Assembly (NCBI GenBank): GCA_965371445.1
Contig: CBDUYN010000017.1
Coordinates: 33,666-97,665, forward strand
Source of the DNA: DASWIG01 sp965371445
Lineage (GTDB): Bacteria; Acidobacteriota; Thermoanaerobaculia; Multivoradales; J023
DNA: 64,000 nt
Reading direction: 5' to 3'
In this document: in pieces, positions 61,506-64,000 of the stretch
How the letters are laid out: each line of letters begins with the position of its first letter
Position numbering within the stretch: the first letter of the stretch is position 1
Translations under genes and position numbers: made by a program
The notes under the pieces: model-generated
What the model was told of the DNA's origin: nothing
Database searches by the model: none
What the model saw: the letters and a program-made list of their open reading frames with translations, nothing else

Positions 61506-61955
61506 ATGTCCAACGGATTCCAGTTCTACGAAGGCACCACGACCGACAGCGCCACCACCCCCAAGATCACGGTCCGCAAGGGCGGCGTGCTCATCCTGAC
61601 GAAGGCCGCTGTGGAGATGCTCGGCGATGACGTCACGCACGTCCAGATCGGCTACAACGAGAAGACCAGGGCGGTCGGCATCCGCAGCGCCACCGAGGAC
61701 GCGAGGGGCCGGTACCGTCTCCGGGATCAGAGAAACAGCCCGTCGCGGCTGATCGACGGCAAGCGGCTTTTCACGCATCACGGCCTGCCCGCCGAGAAGG
61801 CCCGGTGCTTCAAGGTCGAGAAGTTCGGGGACGGGATCATCGGGTTCACCCTGACCGCCGAGACCGAGGCGGCCGAGGAGCCGAAGACGGACGCCAAGGG
61901 CGGGAAGACCGACGCCAAGGGCACTAAGACTGGCGGTCGCCGCAAGGCGGCCTGA
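61506..61955 (+). CDS. Small hypothetical protein with Lys-rich repetitive tail (149 aa)
   Basis: ATG 61506 follows a perfect AAGGAGG 6 bases away, so the start is secure. The first 115 residues (PKITVRKGGVLILTKAAVEML, VQIGYNEKTRAVGIRSA, DGIIGFTLTAE) look like a compact beta-rich fold. The tail repeats KTDAKG and ends in basic residues, which suggests nucleic-acid contact. An intrinsic terminator follows 25 bp after the stop. No family recognised. Confidence 0.7.
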   Translation: MSNGFQFYEGTTTDSATTPKITVRKGGVLILTKAAVEMLGDDVTHVQIGYNEKTRAVGIRSATEDARGRYRLRDQRNSPSRLIDGKRLFTHHGLPAEKARCFKVEKFGDGIIGFTLTAETEAAEEPKTDAKGGKTDAKGTKTGGRRKAA

Positions 61956-61980
61956 GACCCGTCCCGCGACCAGATCCTGA

Positions 61981-62007
61981 GGGCGGCCCGACGGGGCCGC
62001 CCTTTTT
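61981..62007 (+). terminator. Intrinsic terminator
   Basis: GGGCGGCCC, 4-nt loop, GGGCCGCCC, then TTTTT. Clear bidirectional-quality stem with a U-tract on the plus strand, just after the Lys-rich protein gene. Confidence 0.9.
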
Positions 62008-62128
62008 GCGTTTGGTGCCGCCGATCCCGGGCGCGCCACCCCGACCGCCCTGAAGTCCGGGGGACCGATGGGAACCCCTTTCCTCGCGCTCGTTCGTGCG
62101 ATACTCCGCGTGAAGGAGGGACTTGGCG

Positions 62129-62413
62129 ATGGCGAACGACGAGCACCTGGAGATCCTGGAGACGGGGGTCGAGGCGTGGAATGTGTGGCTAAGGGAGAAT
62201 CTGAGGGTCTGGCCGGACCTCGTGGAGGCCGGGGTCGGGACCGAGGTTTTCAGGGCGGGGGAATTTGGGGGCCGCCAACCCGGGGCTCGCGCCTCGTCGC
62301 TACGCTCCTCGTTGCCAGCCCCGGGCTATACTCTCTGGCCCCTTGTATGTTCCGGGGCGGGGCTGTGGAAGCCACCCTCCGGTCGAAGCGGGATCGTCCG
62401 GATCGTCGAGTAG
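62129..62413 (+). pseudogene. N-terminal remnant of a pentapeptide-repeat-type protein
   Basis: ATG 62129 has a strong AAGGAGGG site. It reads MANDEHLEILETGVEAWNVW then LRENLRVWPDLVEAGV, the familiar opening of pentapeptide-repeat proteins just before the A(D/N)LxG repeats. The repeats are absent; the rest is low-quality sequence running into an inverted repeat. Confidence 0.5.
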
Positions 62414-62450
62414 GGTGGCTCGCAGCTGGAAGCTTCCACAGCCCCGCCCC
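62354..62450. repeat. 19-bp perfect inverted repeat (large hairpin)
   Basis: GGGGCGGGGCTGTGGAAGC at 62354-62372 and its exact complement at 62432-62450, 59 bp apart. An additional GCCACC/GGTGGC pair lies inside and a TGGAAGCTTCCA palindrome at 62427-62438. It lies between the pentapeptide remnant and the IS110 leader and could be a recombination site, an old IS end or an RNA hairpin. Confidence 0.8.
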
Positions 62451-62465
62451 GCCCCGGGATCTGGA

Positions 62466-62680
62466 AGCTTGTCCTGAAGATCGGCGATCCAGCGGTTAGG
62501 ATCCCGGGGCTTTCCCGGGGAGGCCGATCACCCCTGAAGCCACGAGCTTGTCCTGAAGATCGGCCCCCCCGCCCTCTTCGTCGAGGCCGGGGAGTATCCG
62601 AGGCATTAAGCCTGCGTACAAGGTCGGCCGCAACGAGGGTGCAGGGTCGGGGAGACCTGGGAGCACTTTACCAAAGGAGG
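62466..62680 (+). ncRNA. Structured IS110 leader, candidate bridge RNA region
   Basis: A 20-bp direct repeat (AGCTTGTCCTGAAGATCGGC) occurs at 62466-62485 and 62545-62564. Within the first 80 bp, GATCGGC (62479-62485) can pair with GCCGATC (62523-62529), enclosing a CCCGGG-GCTTT-CCCGGG hairpin (62503-62519). IS110-group elements encode a bridge RNA in this left non-coding end; a stem-loop with internal loops here would fit. Assignment is positional and structural only. Confidence 0.4.
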
Positions 62681-62685
62681 CCTTC

Positions 62686-63654
62686 ATGATGGACGCGAAG
62701 TATGTCGGTATCGATGTCAGCTCTGAGAAGCTCAGGGTCGCCTCGGACGACGCCGAGTTCGAGGTCGACAACACCCCAGACGGCCACCAACAACTCATCA
62801 AGCGCTGCGGCTCCCTGCCCCTCCGGTTCTGCCTGGAGTCGACCGGGGTCTATGGCCTGGATCTGGCCCTAGCCCTCCACCGCGCCGAGGGGGTGGAAGT
62901 CATGGTGCTCAACCCCCGCATCGCACGGCGCTTTGCCGAAGCGATGATGGAGCGCTCCAAGACCGACCCGGTCGATACCCGGATGCTGCGTGAGTACGGC
63001 AAACGGATGGAGTTCAAGCCCTGGCATCCCCCAGAGAGCGAGCGACTTCAGCTGCGGGCGCTGGCGCGCAGGATGGCCGCTCTGACTGAGATGACGACCC
63101 AGGAGAAGAACCGCCTCCACGCCGCACGGAGCTGCACAGAGCTCGCGTTCATCTGCAACGACATTGAGATCAACATCCGCCACCTCGATCGCCGGGTAGA
63201 GCAGTTGGAGAAGAGGGCGGCGGCGCTGATCGACCAACACCCCAAGCTCCTGGTGCCGATTGCACGGATCATCTCGGTCCGGGGCATCGCCCTGCACAGT
63301 GCCATCCTGGTCTACGGGGAGCTGTGCGTCTTGCCCCGGGACATGACCGCGCGCCAGTGGGTCGCTCACGCGGGCCTCGATCCGCGGCACTTCGAATCCG
63401 GCAAGTTCCAAGGAACCACCCGGATCTCCAAGGCCGGCAACAAGTACCTGAGGGCTGCCCTCTACATGCCCGCCTTCAACGCCATCCTGCACCAAGCCAA
63501 CGCCAAGGCGTACTACGATCATCTGGTCTCGAACGGGAAGAAGGCGATGCAGGCGAGGGTCGCCGTCATGAGGAAGCTCCTTCATGCGATCCATGGAATG
63601 CTGAAGCACAACGCCGACTTCGACGGCGAGAAATTCTTCCACCTGGGGGCTTGA
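62686..63654 (+). mobile_element. IS110-family transposase/recombinase, intact (322 aa)
   Basis: The RuvC-like DEDD half shows Asp10 (YVGIDVSS), Glu51 (FCLESTGVYG), and Asp94/Asp97 (SKTDPVDT). The C-terminal Tnp20 domain carries the candidate catalytic Ser248 in RISKAGNKYLR, followed by ALYMPAFNAI. Length is normal for the family, and AAGGAGG lies 5 bases before ATG 62686. IS110 enzymes recombine DNA guided by a bridge RNA and leave no terminal inverted repeats. No frameshift, so the element may be active. Confidence 0.93.
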
Positions 63655-63744
63655 CTCGGAGCAGAGTATCTTCAGGGCCGGGGTTTGCCCCGTTCAAACC
63701 CTGTCGTCACCCCTACCGCCCGTCCGCCGGGGACCTGCGCTATT

Positions 63745-64000
63745 CACGGCTCAGATCTCTTGAGACGTGAGAGGACCACCTCGAATCACGGACCAAATCC
63801 TTTGAGACGTGAGAGGACGATCTCGAAGCACGGCTCAAATCTTTTGAGCCGTGAGTGAGCCACCTCGCGTCACGCCTCAAATCTTTTGAGCCGTGAGTGG
63901 ACCGCCTCGAAGCACGGCTCAAATCTTTTGAGGCGTGAGCCGAGTACCTCGAAGCACGGCTCAGATCTTTTGAGACGTGACGAGACGGGCTCCATGTCAT
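63745..64000. repeat. Tandem array of 42-bp palindromic units (right array)
   Basis: Six units starting at 63745, 63787, 63829, 63871, 63913 and 63955, exactly 42 bp apart, with the array or its flank running to the window edge. Unit 3 is a perfect 11-bp inverted repeat (CACGGCTCAAA and its complement) around TCT; others carry one or two arm changes. Linkers of about 17 bp are related (TGAGNGGACCNCCTCGAAG). A 14-residue repeat (SKDLSRASRxSxHx) is readable on the minus strand because 42 is a multiple of 3. No cas genes and no unique spacers. Confidence 0.9.

Noticed and set aside
63740..64000. Protein gene with 14-residue repeats on the minus strand
   Set aside because: The open frame follows from a 42-bp period; the same DNA is better explained by palindromic units, and no ribosome binding site is visible before the window edge.
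1..64000. rRNA or tRNA genes
   Set aside because: No stretch with tRNA-like cloverleaf consensus (GGTTCGAATCC-type arm) or rRNA-like sequence was recognised by eye.

Overview
This is a GC-rich bacterial window, most likely from an Acidobacteriota-type genome. That placement is inferred from an orphan duplicated MacB/FtsX-type permease with no ATPase partner, a DUF5916-type outer-membrane barrel protein, abundant CHAT/TPR proteins and the codon bias. No rRNA or tRNA gene was seen to confirm it.

Left accessory region (1-7.1 kb): the tail of a gene entering from the left, an MNT nucleotidyltransferase next to a frameshifted HEPN (HepT-like) partner, one intact TPR protein plus two decayed relatives, a GNAT acetyltransferase, a tandem array of 42-bp palindromic units (about 5946-6130), and a TetR remnant.

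CHAT/caspase-like island (7.1-18.4 kb, all minus strand): seven closely spaced co-directional genes. In transcription order they are a soluble/membrane fusion protein of unknown function, a TPR-CHAT lipoprotein, a C25/caspase-fold peptidase-like protein, a VapC-like PIN nuclease, a CHAT protein ending in a HEAT-like module, a small protein made of that same module, and a secreted ChaN/TIKI-like protein. Three putative clan-CD proteases plus a nuclease in one apparent operon is the best candidate here for an undescribed protease-based signalling or conflict system.

Core region (18.5-28.1 kb): a sulfatase-superfamily lipoprotein, DinB, a small membrane protein, the orphan permease, a CBS-pair protein, then aat, prfA and rpmE. 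This is the chromosomal backbone.

Hybrid PKS/NRPS cluster (28.5-57.8 kb, plus strand): a FAAL-loading hybrid (FAAL-ACP-C-A-PCP-KS-AT-KR-ACP), a KS-AT-KR-ACP PKS, a docking-domain C-A-PCP NRPS, a DUF5916 outer-membrane protein and a multi-module NRPS with an FkbM methyltransferase embedded in an A domain. The architecture implies a fatty-acylated peptide-polyketide. The first KS has Ser for its catalytic Cys, the second KR lacks its Tyr, and every gene after the first is broken by internal deletions with frameshifts, so the cluster is decayed or misassembled. The last A domain is fused to a truncated, opposing secreted-protein gene at about 57.83 kb.

Right accessory region (57.8-64 kb): a truncated Ig-like secreted protein, IS66 remnants, an XRE regulator between 30-bp direct repeats, small genes with clear terminators, a pentapeptide-protein remnant, an intact IS110-family transposase with a structured upstream leader, and a second 42-bp-period palindromic array running to the window edge.
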